This document shows positions 53,398 to 62,316 of a stretch of 64,000 nucleotides of DNA, one piece after another (position 1 is the stretch's first letter; each line of letters opens with the position of its first letter). The DNA is from Nocardia aurea (GTDB lineage Bacteria; Actinomycetota; Actinomycetes; Mycobacteriales; Mycobacteriaceae). The DNA lies in assembly GCF_003123685.1 (NCBI RefSeq), contig NZ_QCYJ01000115.1:1-64000 (forward strand), read 5' to 3'. The position numbers were made by a program, and so were the translations under genes. Under the pieces are notes generated by a model. The model saw nothing but the letters and a program-made list of their open reading frames with translations, searched no databases and was not told where the DNA came from.

Positions 53398-54054
53398 ATG
53401 AGCGTGCAGCCGGAAGAAATCGACCGTCAGCGGTACGCGGTCCCGGTGCGTCCGACACTCGCGCCGGGGCAGGCCGAACCGGCGGCGGTCCCGCTGATGA
53501 ATATCGCGAATATCCTCACGATGGCGCGGATCGCGATCGTTCCGCTGTTCGTCCTCGCCCTGTTCGCCGGCGACGGCCACGAGACGGGCTGGCGGATCAC
53601 CGCGGCGGCGCTGTTCGGTATCGCCGCGATCACCGATCGTTTCGACGGGCAACTCGCGCGCAAATACGGTCTCGTCACCGATTTCGGCAAACTCGCCGAC
53701 CCCATCGCCGACAAGGCGCTGATCGGGTCGGCGCTGATCGGGCTCTCGGCCCTTGGTGACGTCCCCTGGTGGATCACCCTGGTGATCTGCGGACGCGAGA
53801 TCGGCATCACCCTGCTGCGGTTGGCCGTGGTTCGCCGCGGTGTCATCCCCGCCGGGCGCGGGGGCAAATTGAAGACGCTGGTGCAATCGCTCGCGATCGC
53901 GATGGTGCTGCTGCCGCTGTCGGGAGCCGCCGCCACCGCCGGAACGGTCCTGATGTACGCGGCGCTTGTCCTGACCGTCGTGACGGGGCTGGACTACATC
54001 GGTCAGGCCGCGAGGGTGTGGTTCGCGGGCGGGTCGCGCTCGCGCGGGCGATGA
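53398..54054 (+). CDS. pgsA: CDP-diacylglycerol-glycerol-3-phosphate 3-phosphatidyltransferase
   Basis: 218 aa. It makes phosphatidylglycerol phosphate. The CDP-alcohol phosphatidyltransferase motif D-x2-DG-x2-AR-x8-G-x3-D-x3-D is complete in TDRFDGQLARKYGLVTDFGK then LADPIAD. Five to six membrane helices begin at MNIANILTMARIAIVPLFVL (residue 47). The 45 residues before it are extra. CGAGG precedes ATG 53398. The stop overlaps the cinA start (ATGA). Confidence 0.94.
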   Translation: MSVQPEEIDRQRYAVPVRPTLAPGQAEPAAVPLMNIANILTMARIAIVPLFVLALFAGDGHETGWRITAAALFGIAAITDRFDGQLARKYGLVTDFGKLADPIADKALIGSALIGLSALGDVPWWITLVICGREIGITLLRLAVVRRGVIPAGRGGKLKTLVQSLAIAMVLLPLSGAAATAGTVLMYAALVLTVVTGLDYIGQAARVWFAGGSRSRGR

Positions 54055-54539
54055 CCGATCCGCTCACCGCCGCGGCGCCCGCCGCCGAACTGGTGCGCGC
54101 GCTCATCGACGCGGGCGAGACCGTCGCCACCGCCGAATCGTTGACCGCGGGCCTGGTGGCGGCGACCATCGCCGGGGTCCCCGGTGCGAGTGCGGTGCTG
54201 CGGGGCGGGCTCGTCGTCTACGCCACCGATCTCAAACACAGCCTCGGCGGCGTCGACGCGGATCGGCTGGCGAGCGAGGGGGCGGTGTCGGCGGGCACGG
54301 CGCGACAGTTGGCGGCCGGGGCGCGTACCGCGTGCGGGTCGGACTGGGGGATCGGCCTGACCGGCGTCGCCGGACCGGATTCGCAGGACGGTCATCCGGT
54401 CGGCACCGTCTTCCTCGGGCTGTCCGGTCCGCGGCATGCCGCGGTGATTCGGTTGCGCCTGTCCGGTGACAGGTGGACGATCAGACTCACCGCGACACAG
54501 ATCGCGGTACGGGAACTGCTCCGGTGCGTCCGGGGTTGA
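54051..54539 (+). CDS. CinA C-terminal domain / nicotinamide-nucleotide amidase (PncC-like)
   Basis: 162 aa, the stand-alone CinA C-domain. LVRALIDAGETVATAESLTA, GLVAATIAGVPGASAVLRGG, VYATDLKHSLGGV, SEGAVSAGTARQLAAGA, WGIGLTGVAGPDSQDGHPVG and VFLGLSG give the full family pattern, including the Ser-Lys dyad region and the TGxAGP loop. It deamidates nicotinamide mononucleotide in homologues. It is coupled to pgsA by ATGA overlap. The clgR leader follows. Confidence 0.93.
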   Translation: MTDPLTAAAPAAELVRALIDAGETVATAESLTAGLVAATIAGVPGASAVLRGGLVVYATDLKHSLGGVDADRLASEGAVSAGTARQLAAGARTACGSDWGIGLTGVAGPDSQDGHPVGTVFLGLSGPRHAAVIRLRLSGDRWTIRLTATQIAVRELLRCVRG

Positions 54540-54629
54540 CTCGTCGTCGCCTGGTTCATCGTGACGGGAACCAACCGACCCTCGTCCGACGTTGTGCCAG
54601 AAAGAACGGTGCGCGCCGCGCGTTGGCCC

Positions 54630-54673
54630 GGTGACCGCCCCAGCGGTGACTGCCCGAAGCGGTGATTGCCCGA
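54630..54673 (+). repeat. Three tandem GGTGAYYGCCC repeats in front of clgR
   Basis: GGTGACCGCCC (54630-54640), GGTGACTGCCC (54645-54655) and GGTGATTGCCC (54661-54671). The last two are part of a 16-bp tandem repeat with one mismatch (54642-54657, 54658-54673). They lie just upstream of the AAGGAG ribosome site of clgR. Confidence 0.55.
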
Positions 54674-54689
54674 GGTGAAGGAGAACGAG

Positions 54690-55229
54690 ATGACGCTGCT
54701 GCGAGAGGCAATCGGGGACAGTCTGCGGCGTGCGCGTCTCGCCCAGCACCGAACCCTGCGCGAGGTGTCCACGTCGGCGCGGGTCAGCCTCGGCTACCTG
54801 TCCGAGGTCGAGCGCGGCCGCAAGGAGGCGTCGAGCGAACTGCTCGCCGCGATCTGCTCGGCCCTGGACGTGCCGCTGTCGCGCGTGCTCTGGGATGTGA
54901 GCACGATCATGGCAGGCGCCGACGGTCTGCCCGCCGACGAGGCCGCCGCGGTGCCGGTGGACGCCGAGCAGTCGGTCGGCGCGGGGGCCGCGCAGGGACC
55001 CGCCGCCGAACCGGCTCCCGCCGCCGAGCCGGAACCGGCGCTCGCCCCCGCGAGCGCGAGCATGTCGGTCGATTCGGGTCTGCCCGCCGAATCCGCTCCG
55101 GCGGAGCCGGGGCGCTCCGCTCCCGTCGAGCCGGGTCGTTCCTCGGGGCCGTCGCGTATCGCGGAGAAGACCAGGATCGTCATCCCGGCGCCGAAGTCGG
55201 ACATGCTGGTCCTGGTGAAGAGCAACTGA
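54690..55229 (+). CDS. clgR: Transcriptional regulator ClgR
   Basis: 179 aa. The XRE-type [23 protein letters not shown] then [20 protein letters not shown] and [20 protein letters not shown] is the ClgR hallmark. It activates clp protease genes and the psp operon under envelope stress, and is itself a Clp substrate through its C-terminus. Residues 85-150 are an Ala/Pro/Glu-rich linker with a duplicated EPGRS unit, longer than in mycobacterial ClgR. AAGGAG sits 8 bases before ATG 54690. Confidence 0.93.
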   Translation: MTLLREAIGDSLRRARLAQHRTLREVSTSARVSLGYLSEVERGRKEASSELLAAICSALDVPLSRVLWDVSTIMAGADGLPADEAAAVPVDAEQSVGAGAAQGPAAEPAPAAEPEPALAPASASMSVDSGLPAESAPAEPGRSAPVEPGRSSGPSRIAEKTRIVIPAPKSDMLVLVKSN

Positions 55230-55413
55230 CGCCCGATCGACGTGCCGACGCTGCGGTCCGATGCGAAAAACGGATAGATTCTCTAGTAGGCGTCCGTCGG
55301 GTCGGTTCGTCCGTTCGACGGGCCACATGGTGGAGGATAGGCACAACTGGTGCGTGACGGTCGCGCACCGGAGCCGCTAGAAGCGGTGCATCAGATGGAG
55401 GCGGGATCAATCG

Positions 55414-56241
55414 ATGGCTAATCCGTTCGTCAAGGCCTGGAAGTACCTGATGGCCCTCTTCGACTCGAAGATCGAGGAGCACGCGGATCCGAAGGTTCAG
55501 ATTCAGCAGGCTATCGAGGAAGCTCAGCGCCAGCATCAGGCCCTTTCGCAGCAGGCCGCGTCGGTCATCGGCAACCAGCGTCAGCTGGAGATGAAGCTGA
55601 ACCGGCAGCTCGACGAGGTCGAGAAACTCAACGCCAACACGCGCCAGGCGGTCCTGCTCGCCGATCAGGCGTCCACGGCGGGCGATACCGAGAAGGCGAT
55701 CCAGTACACCAACGCGGCCGAGGCGTTCGCCGCGCAGCTGGTCACCGCCGAACAGTCGGTCGAGGACCTGAAGGTGCTGCACGACCAGTCGCTGCAAGCC
55801 GCCGCCCAGGCCAAGAAGGCGGTCGAGCAGAACGCGATGCTGTTGCAGCAGAAGGTCGCCGAGCGCACCAAACTGCTCAGCCAACTCGAGCAGGCGAAGA
55901 TGCAGGAGCAGGTCTCGGCCTCGTTGCAGCAGATGGATTCCACGCTCTCGGCTCCCGGTACCACCCCGAGCCTGGACGCGGTTCGCGAGAAGATCGAGCG
56001 CAGGTACGCGAACGCGCTCGGCTCGGCCGAGCTGGCCCAGAATTCGGTGCAGGGCCGCATGATGGAAGTTCAGCAGGCCAGCATCCAGATGGCGGGCCAC
56101 AGCAAACTGGAGCAGATCCGCGCCTCCATGCGCGGTGATTCGCTGCCCGCGGGCGACGGCCAAGCCGCCGTCAATCCCGCGCAGCCGCAGGCGAACCCGG
56201 CGCAGCCGCAGATGAACAAGGGCCAGACCGCTCAGCAGTAG
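55414..56241 (+). CDS. pspA: PspA/IM30-family envelope-stress protein (35-kDa antigen)
   Basis: 275 aa, nearly all coiled coil (residues 25-235), as in PspA/Vipp1 (ESCRT-III-like) membrane-repair proteins. The N-terminal amphipathic helix is [20 protein letters not shown]. Core blocks are [20 protein letters not shown] and [20 protein letters not shown]. The last 30 residues are a Pro/Gln/Asn-rich tail ([17 protein letters not shown]) typical of actinobacterial forms. It is the second gene of the clgR-pspA-pspM operon. GGAGGCGGG precedes the start. Confidence 0.94.
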   Translation: MANPFVKAWKYLMALFDSKIEEHADPKVQIQQAIEEAQRQHQALSQQAASVIGNQRQLEMKLNRQLDEVEKLNANTRQAVLLADQASTAGDTEKAIQYTNAAEAFAAQLVTAEQSVEDLKVLHDQSLQAAAQAKKAVEQNAMLLQQKVAERTKLLSQLEQAKMQEQVSASLQQMDSTLSAPGTTPSLDAVREKIERRYANALGSAELAQNSVQGRMMEVQQASIQMAGHSKLEQIRASMRGDSLPAGDGQAAVNPAQPQANPAQPQMNKGQTAQQ

Positions 56242-56407
56242 GCGGTGGGTACGGCGGTAGAGGACGGTTCGGCATGCGACCTGACACGAGTCGGCAGCCC
56301 GGACCGTCGACGCTCTCATCGGATCGCCCGCCCGATCCGATGGGGTCTCCCCACCGCGGCACCGGAAAATCGGTCATGATGGAACCGGGTGTCAGCGAGG
56401 TGCAGGG

Positions 56408-57280
56408 ATGAGTCGCAGAAAAACACAGCACATGCCCGTGGTGGCGTACCCGGGTGTCAACTCCGTGTCGTCGTCCGGACTGCCGGACACGTTGCGCGGT
56501 ATGGGGGAGCACGCGCTGGTCGCGGTGCGCCGTTGGGCCGATCCGCGGGAACGCGAATTGCGCAAGCGCCGCCGCGCCCGCCGCCGTAGTTTCCAACTGG
56601 GCACCGTATCCGGTCTCACCACCGCGGGAGCCGTTGGCCTCGTGGTCGTTTCGGCGCCCGCCTGGGCGGTGGTGTTCTTGAGCGGTGGCGCCGTCGCGCT
56701 GGTCACCGGCACCGCGCTGAGCGCTCGGCGTTATCTGCGCTTGCGGGGGACACCGTTGCCGCATCCGGTGTTCGTGCCGCGCAAACAGCCGCCCCCGCGT
56801 TCCGCGGCGCGGGCCCCGATCGCCCGTCTGGTCGGCGCGGAGCGCGCGTTGCACGGTCTGATCGCGCATCTGGGCGCGTCGAATCGACTGCCCAGTGAAG
56901 AACTCGTCGACATGGTCGAGACCGCGAATTCCGGCGCGGCCGCCCTGCACGCGCTCGGCGTCGATATCGTCCAGATGGAGAACGCTCTCGGCGTGGTCGG
57001 CCGGAACAATCCGCAGGCTGCCGAGGCGTTGACGGCGAACGTCCGCTTCGCGCTGACGCGGCTGGAATCGGGCATCGTCGAATACGAGCAGGTCGTCACG
57101 GCCGCGGGTGCGATTCTCGCGGTACCCGAGAGTACCGTTGTCGCCTATAGATTCGACGGCATCGTCGCGGATCTGCGGCACGCGGCCGATCGCCTCGACG
57201 GTTGGGCGCAGGCACTGGCCGAGGTCGCCGATCGGCCTGTCATCGCGACCGCCGAACCGCCGCGAGGGTATTCGGGATAG
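56408..57280 (+). CDS. pspM: Phage-shock envelope-stress membrane protein PspM
   Basis: 290 aa, the counterpart of Rv2743c. Basic N-terminus (LRKRRRARRRSFQLG), two close membrane helices (TVSGLTTAGAVGLVVVSAPA; VVFLSGGAVALVTGTALSAR), then a long helical cytoplasmic domain (RLVGAERALHGLIAHLGASN; EELVDMVETANSGAAALHAL) that in mycobacteria holds PspA at the membrane. The third mycobacterial partner (Rv2742c/PspN) does not follow. The next gene is a 57-aa membrane protein after a 944-bp gap. Confidence 0.88.
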   Translation: MSRRKTQHMPVVAYPGVNSVSSSGLPDTLRGMGEHALVAVRRWADPRERELRKRRRARRRSFQLGTVSGLTTAGAVGLVVVSAPAWAVVFLSGGAVALVTGTALSARRYLRLRGTPLPHPVFVPRKQPPPRSAARAPIARLVGAERALHGLIAHLGASNRLPSEELVDMVETANSGAAALHALGVDIVQMENALGVVGRNNPQAAEALTANVRFALTRLESGIVEYEQVVTAAGAILAVPESTVVAYRFDGIVADLRHAADRLDGWAQALAEVADRPVIATAEPPRGYSG

Positions 57281-58224
57281 CCGACCGGCGTACCACGGGC
57301 ATACCCGCGAATTCTTCGCGGGGGATCACGAAAATTGATTCGCGGAATGCCGTGCGAGAGAGATTCCGAATTGTTCTCGGATAATCGCAGGCTCTGATCC
57401 GTGCGGCAGAGGGCCGACTGGAGGTGCGTCCGGAATCGTGGCTGCCGGAATTAGTGGAAGAATGGCGCCGGTATCCGAGACGATCGCTCGCTCGTGTAGA
57501 GGTATGTCCTCTCCCAGCGAGGAGCCGGTGGGAATTATCGAATGGTGCATCGGAATTGTGCCGCGAGCGTACTTCCGCCCCCGGCGGTACATGTGCACCG
57601 CCGGGTCCGCGTTCGCGGCGGTTCGGCCGGTCGACTGGCACGGCGCTGCGGGAACCGTGACAGCTATTCCGGTGAACCGGTGGAGACGGGGCCGCCGGTA
57701 TCTCTACCGACGCAGGGTAATAGGTGGGCGTATATCAACGGAAGTGTTGCCGCGGCGCGAATTCGTACCCACGCGTCGATCGAGGTATTACTCGACCGCG
57801 TTTCGTGGTACCGCCCGGCACACTCCGTTCCGGTGTGATGCGGATATGTCAAAAGGGTTCCTGAAGTAGTCGATAAAGCGATTGATTCACACCCTGCGGC
57901 CGTGGATCTCGGCCGTTGGGGAACATCCTGACAGTCGCCGAGTTTTGTAGCAACGGTTTCCGGGAATTCGCTCGATTCGATCTTGGAACCGACCGGATGG
58001 TAGCTGCGCCCGCCCTGGTGAACGCCCCGCTACCGTTCGGTAACCCCGTTTCAGGCCCGTAAAGCCCCTTTGACGCTCGCTCGGCGGGGAACCGGCGAGT
58101 AGGGGTGAACCCTGATTTGCACCCGGATATCGGTGGTGAGCTGGTGATTTACGTACCCGGCGCTGACAGCATGGAGGTGACGAACCGCCGGACGGCGGAT
58201 CGTCGGAGACTTCAGGAGGCTGAA
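57281..58224. other. Long gene-poor interval after pspM
   Basis: 944 bp without a convincing gene. Base composition is visibly less GC-rich than the flanks, with runs such as GAAAATTGATTCG. The short open frames present in several registers lack ribosome sites and family features. I see a GGCCG...CGGCC hairpin near 57900 but no T-run. It may hold non-coding RNA, decayed genes or a long 5' region of the small membrane gene. Confidence 0.5.
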
Positions 58225-58398
58225 ATGCTGTGGAAGATAATCGGTGTCGTCGCGGTCGTCTGGATCGTGCTCACCCTCGTCGGTGCGCTGATCAAGGGAC
58301 TGTTCCCGATTCTGGTGATCAGCGTCGTGGTGTTCGGCCTGTACCTGCTGTACAAGGCGATCTCGGGGTCGGACAACTCGAGCGTCACCAAGCTGTAG
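58225..58398 (+). CDS. Small two-helix membrane protein
   Basis: 57 aa. MLWKIIGVVAVVWIVLTLVG and KGLFPILVISVVVFGLYLLY are two strongly hydrophobic segments with a one-Lys turn, and the tail SGSDNSSVTKL is polar. A perfect AGGAGG lies 6 bases before ATG 58225 and fixes this start against the longer reading from 58105. The position, downstream of clgR-pspA-pspM, makes it a candidate envelope-stress accessory protein. That is inference. Confidence 0.78.
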   Translation: MLWKIIGVVAVVWIVLTLVGALIKGLFPILVISVVVFGLYLLYKAISGSDNSSVTKL

Positions 58399-58592
58399 TG
58401 CGCGAATACGCTGAGGGACAGGCCCTTTCCGGCCGGGTGCGGGCCACCGGCTAACGGCTCGGTCCGGGTTGCTGCCCGCCGTCGCAGCGACTCCGGCGAG
58501 TTCGCTGGGCGGAGAACCCGGCCGCGAGTGCCGGTCGCGCCGCGTCGGCCCGGTCCGCTGATTACGCCGGAAGTCCGTTCGTCACTGCTTGA

Positions 58593-59312
58593 ATGGGAAC
58601 CGTGGACCAAGTACCCGAGGACTGGCAGCGCGGGCTCGTGATCGTCGCGCATCCCGACGATATCGAGTACGGAGCCGCGGCCGCGGTCGCCCGCTGGACG
58701 GGCATGGGAAAAGATATTCGCTACGTACTCGTGACGAGCGGCGAGGCCGGAATAGCCGGAATGCCGCCCGCCGAGGCGGGTCCGCTGCGCGAGGCGGAGG
58801 AGATCGCCGCGGCCGAGGTGGTCGGCGTGCGCGAGGTCGAATTCCTCGGCCACCCCGACGGACGCGTACAGGAGACGTTGGCTCTGCGTCGTGATCTGGC
58901 CGCCGCGATCCGTCGTCATCGCCCGGAGATGGTGGTGCTGTTCCACTTCGGTGAGACCTGGGCTCCCGGGTACGTCAACAGCGCCGATCATCGCGCCGTC
59001 GGACGGGCCGGACTGGACGCGATCTCCGACGCGGGCAACGAATGGATCTTCCCGGAGTTGTCCGATCCGCCGCCGTGGTCGGCCCGGTACGCCGCGGTGG
59101 TCGGCCCGAATGCCACCCACGCGGTCGATGTCACCTCGACGATCGACCTGGCGGCGGCGTCGCTGGCCGCGTACCGCCGCTACCTGGAGGTCCTGAGCGA
59201 GGAACCCGTCGAATCCCAGGTGCGCGCGATCGTCGAGATGGCGACGAGCCCGAAGGAAGGTTTCCCCGCGGCGCGGGCGGTCGGATTCGAGCTGTACCAC
59301 TTCGGCGGCTGA
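58593..59312 (+). CDS. PIG-L/LmbE-family deacetylase
   Basis: 239 aa. The zinc motif AHPDDIEYG (AHPDD) is near the N-terminus, with the later His in NSADHRAVGRAGLDAI. These define the zinc-dependent N-acetylglucosaminyl deacetylase family that includes the mycothiol enzymes MshB and Mca. EFLGHPDGRVQETLALRRDL is also typical. It could act in mycothiol metabolism or detoxification or on another sugar. ATG 58593 or GTG 58602 may be the start. Confidence 0.88.
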   Translation: MGTVDQVPEDWQRGLVIVAHPDDIEYGAAAAVARWTGMGKDIRYVLVTSGEAGIAGMPPAEAGPLREAEEIAAAEVVGVREVEFLGHPDGRVQETLALRRDLAAAIRRHRPEMVVLFHFGETWAPGYVNSADHRAVGRAGLDAISDAGNEWIFPELSDPPPWSARYAAVVGPNATHAVDVTSTIDLAAASLAAYRRYLEVLSEEPVESQVRAIVEMATSPKEGFPAARAVGFELYHFGG

Positions 59313-59390
59313 GTTGCCCTCCGAGTTCGCGCCTCGATGTCCGGAGGGCGGGTGCCGTCACCGGCGGGACCGGTGTGGCAGGCTGGGCGA

Positions 59391-60554
59391 ATGCGTGTTG
59401 CCGTAGTCGCCGGGCCTGATCCCGGGCATGCGTTTCCGGCGTTGGCGCTGTGCGAGCGGTTCCTGGCGGCCGGGGACGATCCGGTGCTGTTCACCGGACC
59501 GCGATGGTTCGACACCGCCAAGAACGCGGGGATCGCGGTACGCAGACTCAAGGGTCTGGCTCCGCGCGCGACCGACGACGACGCCGATGCCGGGCAACGC
59601 ATCCACGAACGCGCCGCGCATATCTCGACCGAGATCCTGCCCGATCTGAGCGCGATGCTGCCCGAGTTGGTGGTGTCGGACGTGTTGACTGCGGGCGGTG
59701 GTCTCGCCGCCGAACGGCTCGGGGTGCCGTGGGTGGAACTGTCCCCGCATCCGCTGTACCTGCCGTCGAAGGCGCTGCCGCCCATCGGCAGCGGACTCGC
59801 CGTCGGCGAGGGACTGCGCGGACGGATGCGCGACGGTGTGCTGCGGACCATGACCGCTCGCGCGATCCGCAACGGGCAACGCCAGCGCGAGGAGGCCAGG
59901 CGGACCGTGGGCCTGCCCGCCACCGATCCCGGTCCCGCCGCGCGGCTCATCGCCACCATTCCCGCCATCGAACTGCCACGTCCGGACTGGCCCGACAATG
60001 CCCACCTGATCGGTCCGTTGTTCTGGGAGCCCACCGAGGAGATCCTCGCGCTGCCGCCCGGTGACGGTCCGGTCGTCATGGTCGCCCCGTCCACCGCGCA
60101 CACCGGCGTCGCCGGAATGGTCGAGACGGTGCTGGAGGCCCTCGACGGCACCGGTGTCCGTCTCGCGATCTCCATGCTCGACACGCCACCGGCCGACCTG
60201 CCCGCCTGGGCCACCGCGGGTCTGGGCCGTCAGGACCGACTGCTGACCCACGCCGCCCTCACCATCGGTGGCGGCGGCCACGGCCTGCTCACGAAATCCC
60301 TGATCGCCGGGGTTCCGATCATCACCGTCCCGGGCGGCGGTGACCAATGGGAACTGGCCAACAGGGCGGTCCGCCAGGGCAGTTCGATCCTGATCAGGCC
60401 GTTGACCGCGGACGCGGTCCGGGCGGCCGTGCGCGCGATACTCGACGACCCCCGATACACGGCGGCGGCACAGAGCGCGGCACAGAGCGCGGGCGAGGTC
60501 TCCGACCCGATCGCCCTCTGTCACGGCGTCGTCACCACGGCCGATCACCGCTGA
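59391..60554 (+). CDS. MGT-type glycosyltransferase-like protein (Rv2739c-like)
   Basis: 387 aa, GT-B fold. The N-terminal domain starts MRVAVVAGPDPGHAFPALAL then CERFLAAGDDPVLFTGP. The C-terminal domain carries LLTHAALTIGGGGHGLLTKS then LIAGVPIITVPGGGDQWELA, the usual nucleotide-sugar block (HGGxGT-like, here GGGGHG; D/Q pair GDQWELA). It is the counterpart of Rv2739c near recA. The substrate is unknown. The start may be leaderless with a CAGGCT -10 and 6-nt spacer. Confidence 0.84.
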   Translation: MRVAVVAGPDPGHAFPALALCERFLAAGDDPVLFTGPRWFDTAKNAGIAVRRLKGLAPRATDDDADAGQRIHERAAHISTEILPDLSAMLPELVVSDVLTAGGGLAAERLGVPWVELSPHPLYLPSKALPPIGSGLAVGEGLRGRMRDGVLRTMTARAIRNGQRQREEARRTVGLPATDPGPAARLIATIPAIELPRPDWPDNAHLIGPLFWEPTEEILALPPGDGPVVMVAPSTAHTGVAGMVETVLEALDGTGVRLAISMLDTPPADLPAWATAGLGRQDRLLTHAALTIGGGGHGLLTKSLIAGVPIITVPGGGDQWELANRAVRQGSSILIRPLTADAVRAAVRAILDDPRYTAAAQSAAQSAGEVSDPIALCHGVVTTADHR

Positions 60555-60608
60555 CCGACCCGGGCGATACCTACGCGATCCGGATCGGAGTCCGAAGGCG
60601 GACGCGAG

Positions 60609-60614
60609 TATCTT
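60609..60614 (+). promoter_or_regulatory. -10 element (TATCTT) of the DUF3046 gene, leaderless
   Basis: TATCTT, 7 bases, then GTG 60622. The overlapping TTG at 60613 falls inside this element and is not the start. Confidence 0.55.
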
Positions 60615-60621
60615 GAAAACG

Positions 60622-60813
60622 GTGCGGTTGACCGAATTCCAGGAACTGTTGCATACCGAGTTCGGGGTGGCGCGCGGCGACGCCCTGCTCAACGACCATT
60701 CGATTCTGTCTCTCGGGCGTACCGGGGCGGACGCGATCGAGGCCGGTGTCGACCCGCGTGAGGTCTGGCGGGCCCTGTGCGCCGAATTCGATGTGCCGCG
60801 GGTGCGGTGGTGA
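60622..60813 (+). CDS. DUF3046 family protein (Rv2738c-like)
   Basis: 63 aa from GTG 60622. VRLTEFQELLHTEFGVARGD then ALLNDHSILSLGRTGADAIE and AGVDPREVWRALCAEFDVPR is the complete DUF3046 pattern. These small proteins are encoded just upstream of recA throughout the Mycobacteriales, and their function is unknown. Here a TPR-kinase gene is inserted between it and recA. Confidence 0.9.
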   Translation: MRLTEFQELLHTEFGVARGDALLNDHSILSLGRTGADAIEAGVDPREVWRALCAEFDVPRVRW

Positions 60814-60847
60814 CGAGACGGAGCACGGAGGCAGGAGCCGACGAGCG

Positions 60848-60877
60848 ATGACGAGATTTCCCAGGCGAACGCGATGA
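60848..60877 (+). CDS. Possible 9-codon leader peptide (MTRFPRRTR)
   Basis: ATG 60848 with two good ribosome sites (GGAGG 60827, AGGAG 60833) reads MTRFPRRTR and its TGA overlaps the next start as ATGA. Four of nine codons are Arg, two of them AGA and AGG, which are rare in such a GC-rich genome. It could be a regulatory leader for the kinase-like gene or simply the way ribosomes are delivered to it. Confidence 0.4.
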   Translation: MTRFPRRTR

Positions 60878-62214
60878 CCGCGGACCCGCGCGCGTACGCC
60901 TTCGATGAACGACAGCGGATGATCCCCGCCGACCCCGAGGCGCTGGCGGCGCGGGTGGCGGCCGCCGCGCCCGGTGATTTCGCGGACTACCGCCGGACCG
61001 GTATCGAGTTGATGCTGCTCGGCCGGTACGAGGAGGCGCTCGACCATCTCGATCGAGCGCTGGAGACCGTCGACACCGAAACCCGCGCCATCACGGTGTG
61101 GATCAACCTCGCCGATGTCTATCGGTACCGGGGCGACGCCGTCACCGCGATCGCGCTGTACCGCCGCGCGGTGGACGCGGCGCGCGATCGCGCGCCCGAG
61201 GTGCTCTCGACCGCGGCGCAACATCTGGGCAAGGCCCTGGCCGAACAGGGCGACACCGAGGCCGCGCGGGCGCTGCTGCGAGAAGCGCTGCGCCTGCGGG
61301 TCGCCGAGGGCGATCCGGAATCGATCGAATCCGCCAGGATCGCGTGGGAGACCGTCGAGAACGCGCGGATACCGCTGCCGCCGATGATCACGGCACTGTT
61401 CGGTGCGAACCCGGAGTTCTCCGACGACCACGAGGGGATGAGCGGCGGGGTGGTGCGCGTGAACGGCGCCTTCTGGATGAAGCGCGGGCCGGGCGCCGTC
61501 GCGGAGTACGCGCGTCTGAACTGGTTGCGCGAGCATGGAATTCGGGTGCCGGACATCGCCGTGTTCGAATCGGATGTCCTCGTCCTCGCCGACGCGGGAG
61601 TGCGGAGCCTGGCGGCGGGCTCGGCCCGCTGTGCCGATGCCGATGCCGATGCCGATGGCGGTGGCGGTGGCGGTGGCGGTGGCGGTGATGCGGTGGAACT
61701 GTCGGGAGCGGGGAGGGCCGTGCCGGACGCTGTAGCGGAGTCCGTGTCGAGGCGGGCCGAATCGGTCGGCGCGGCCCTCGGCGCGCTGTTGCGTGAGCTG
61801 CACGCCCTCCCGACGGCCGGGTGCCCGTTCGACAGCGGGCTGGACGCGACACTCGTGCTGGCGCGCCGCAATGTGCTCGAGGGGCTGGTCGATTCCGGTG
61901 ATTTCGACGACGACCACGCGGGGAGCACGCCGGAGGAACTGCTGCGCCGCTTGGTCGCCGAACGCCCCGACGAGTCGGATCTCGTTGTCACACACGGTGA
62001 TTTCACCCCGGCCAATGTGCTGGAGGGCGGAATCCTGATCGATGTGGACCGTCTCGGCGTCGCGGACCGGTACCGCGATCTGGCATTGGCCGAACGCGAC
62101 CTGCGCGAGGATTTCGGCGCCGCGGCGGTGGAGGCGTTCTTCGGCGCCTACGGACTCGCCGACCCGGACCGGCGGCGATCGGACTACTACCGCCTGGTGG
62201 ACGAATTGTTCTGA
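60874..62214 (+). CDS. TPR - APH(3')-like phosphotransferase fusion
   Basis: 446 aa. Residues 1-165 are TPR-like helix pairs ([60 protein letters not shown]). Residues 170-446 match APH(3') aminoglycoside kinases: [20 protein letters not shown] with the ATP-site Lys, [20 protein letters not shown], catalytic loop [12 protein letters not shown] (H374, D376, N381), Mg ligand in [20 protein letters not shown] (D391), and [20 protein letters not shown] then VDELF. A hexanucleotide tract inserts ADADADAD plus ten Gly at about residue 254. It may modify an aminoglycoside or an endogenous substrate. I know of no described TPR-APH fusion. Confidence 0.82.
   Translation: MTADPRAYAFDERQRMIPADPEALAARVAAAAPGDFADYRRTGIELMLLGRYEEALDHLDRALETVDTETRAITVWINLADVYRYRGDAVTAIALYRRAVDAARDRAPEVLSTAAQHLGKALAEQGDTEAARALLREALRLRVAEGDPESIESARIAWETVENARIPLPPMITALFGANPEFSDDHEGMSGGVVRVNGAFWMKRGPGAVAEYARLNWLREHGIRVPDIAVFESDVLVLADAGVRSLAAGSARCADADADADGGGGGGGGGGDAVELSGAGRAVPDAVAESVSRRAESVGAALGALLRELHALPTAGCPFDSGLDATLVLARRNVLEGLVDSGDFDDDHAGSTPEELLRRLVAERPDESDLVVTHGDFTPANVLEGGILIDVDRLGVADRYRDLALAERDLREDFGAAAVEAFFGAYGLADPDRRRSDYYRLVDELF
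61633..61686 (+). repeat. Hexanucleotide tandem repeat inside the kinase gene
   Basis: (GCCGAT)4 followed by (GGCGGT)5, 54 bp of period 6, encoding (Ala-Asp)4 then Gly10. Slippage would change protein length by two residues per unit without breaking the frame. Confidence 0.85.
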
Positions 62215-62258
62215 TCTGTCCTTCACCGCCGCGAATGATCTCGGCCGCGTCACTTGAC

Positions 62259-62274
62259 TCGAACACCTGTTCGT
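62259..62274. promoter_or_regulatory. LexA (SOS) box of recA
   Basis: TCGAAC-ACCT-GTTCGT matches the actinobacterial SOS box TCGAAC-N4-GTTCGA at 11 of 12 fixed positions, 93 bases before the recA ATG. Confidence 0.85.
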
Positions 62275-62293
62275 TTAAGCTGGGCGCCGGAAC

Positions 62294-62316
62294 TTGTCGG
62301 TGCCGCCCTCTAATGT
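62294..62316 (+). promoter_or_regulatory. PafBC-type (LexA-independent) recA promoter
   Basis: TTGTCGGTG, 8 bases, TAATGT. This is the RecA-NDp signature TTGTCRGTG-N8-TANNNT recognised by PafBC in mycobacteria. It lies 35 bases downstream of the LexA box centre and 50 bases before the start codon. Confidence 0.85.

Noticed and set aside
57326-57869. Short open frames in the interval after pspM
   Set aside because: Several frames on both strands overlap with no ribosome site, hydrophobic pattern or family signature; I cannot support any of them.
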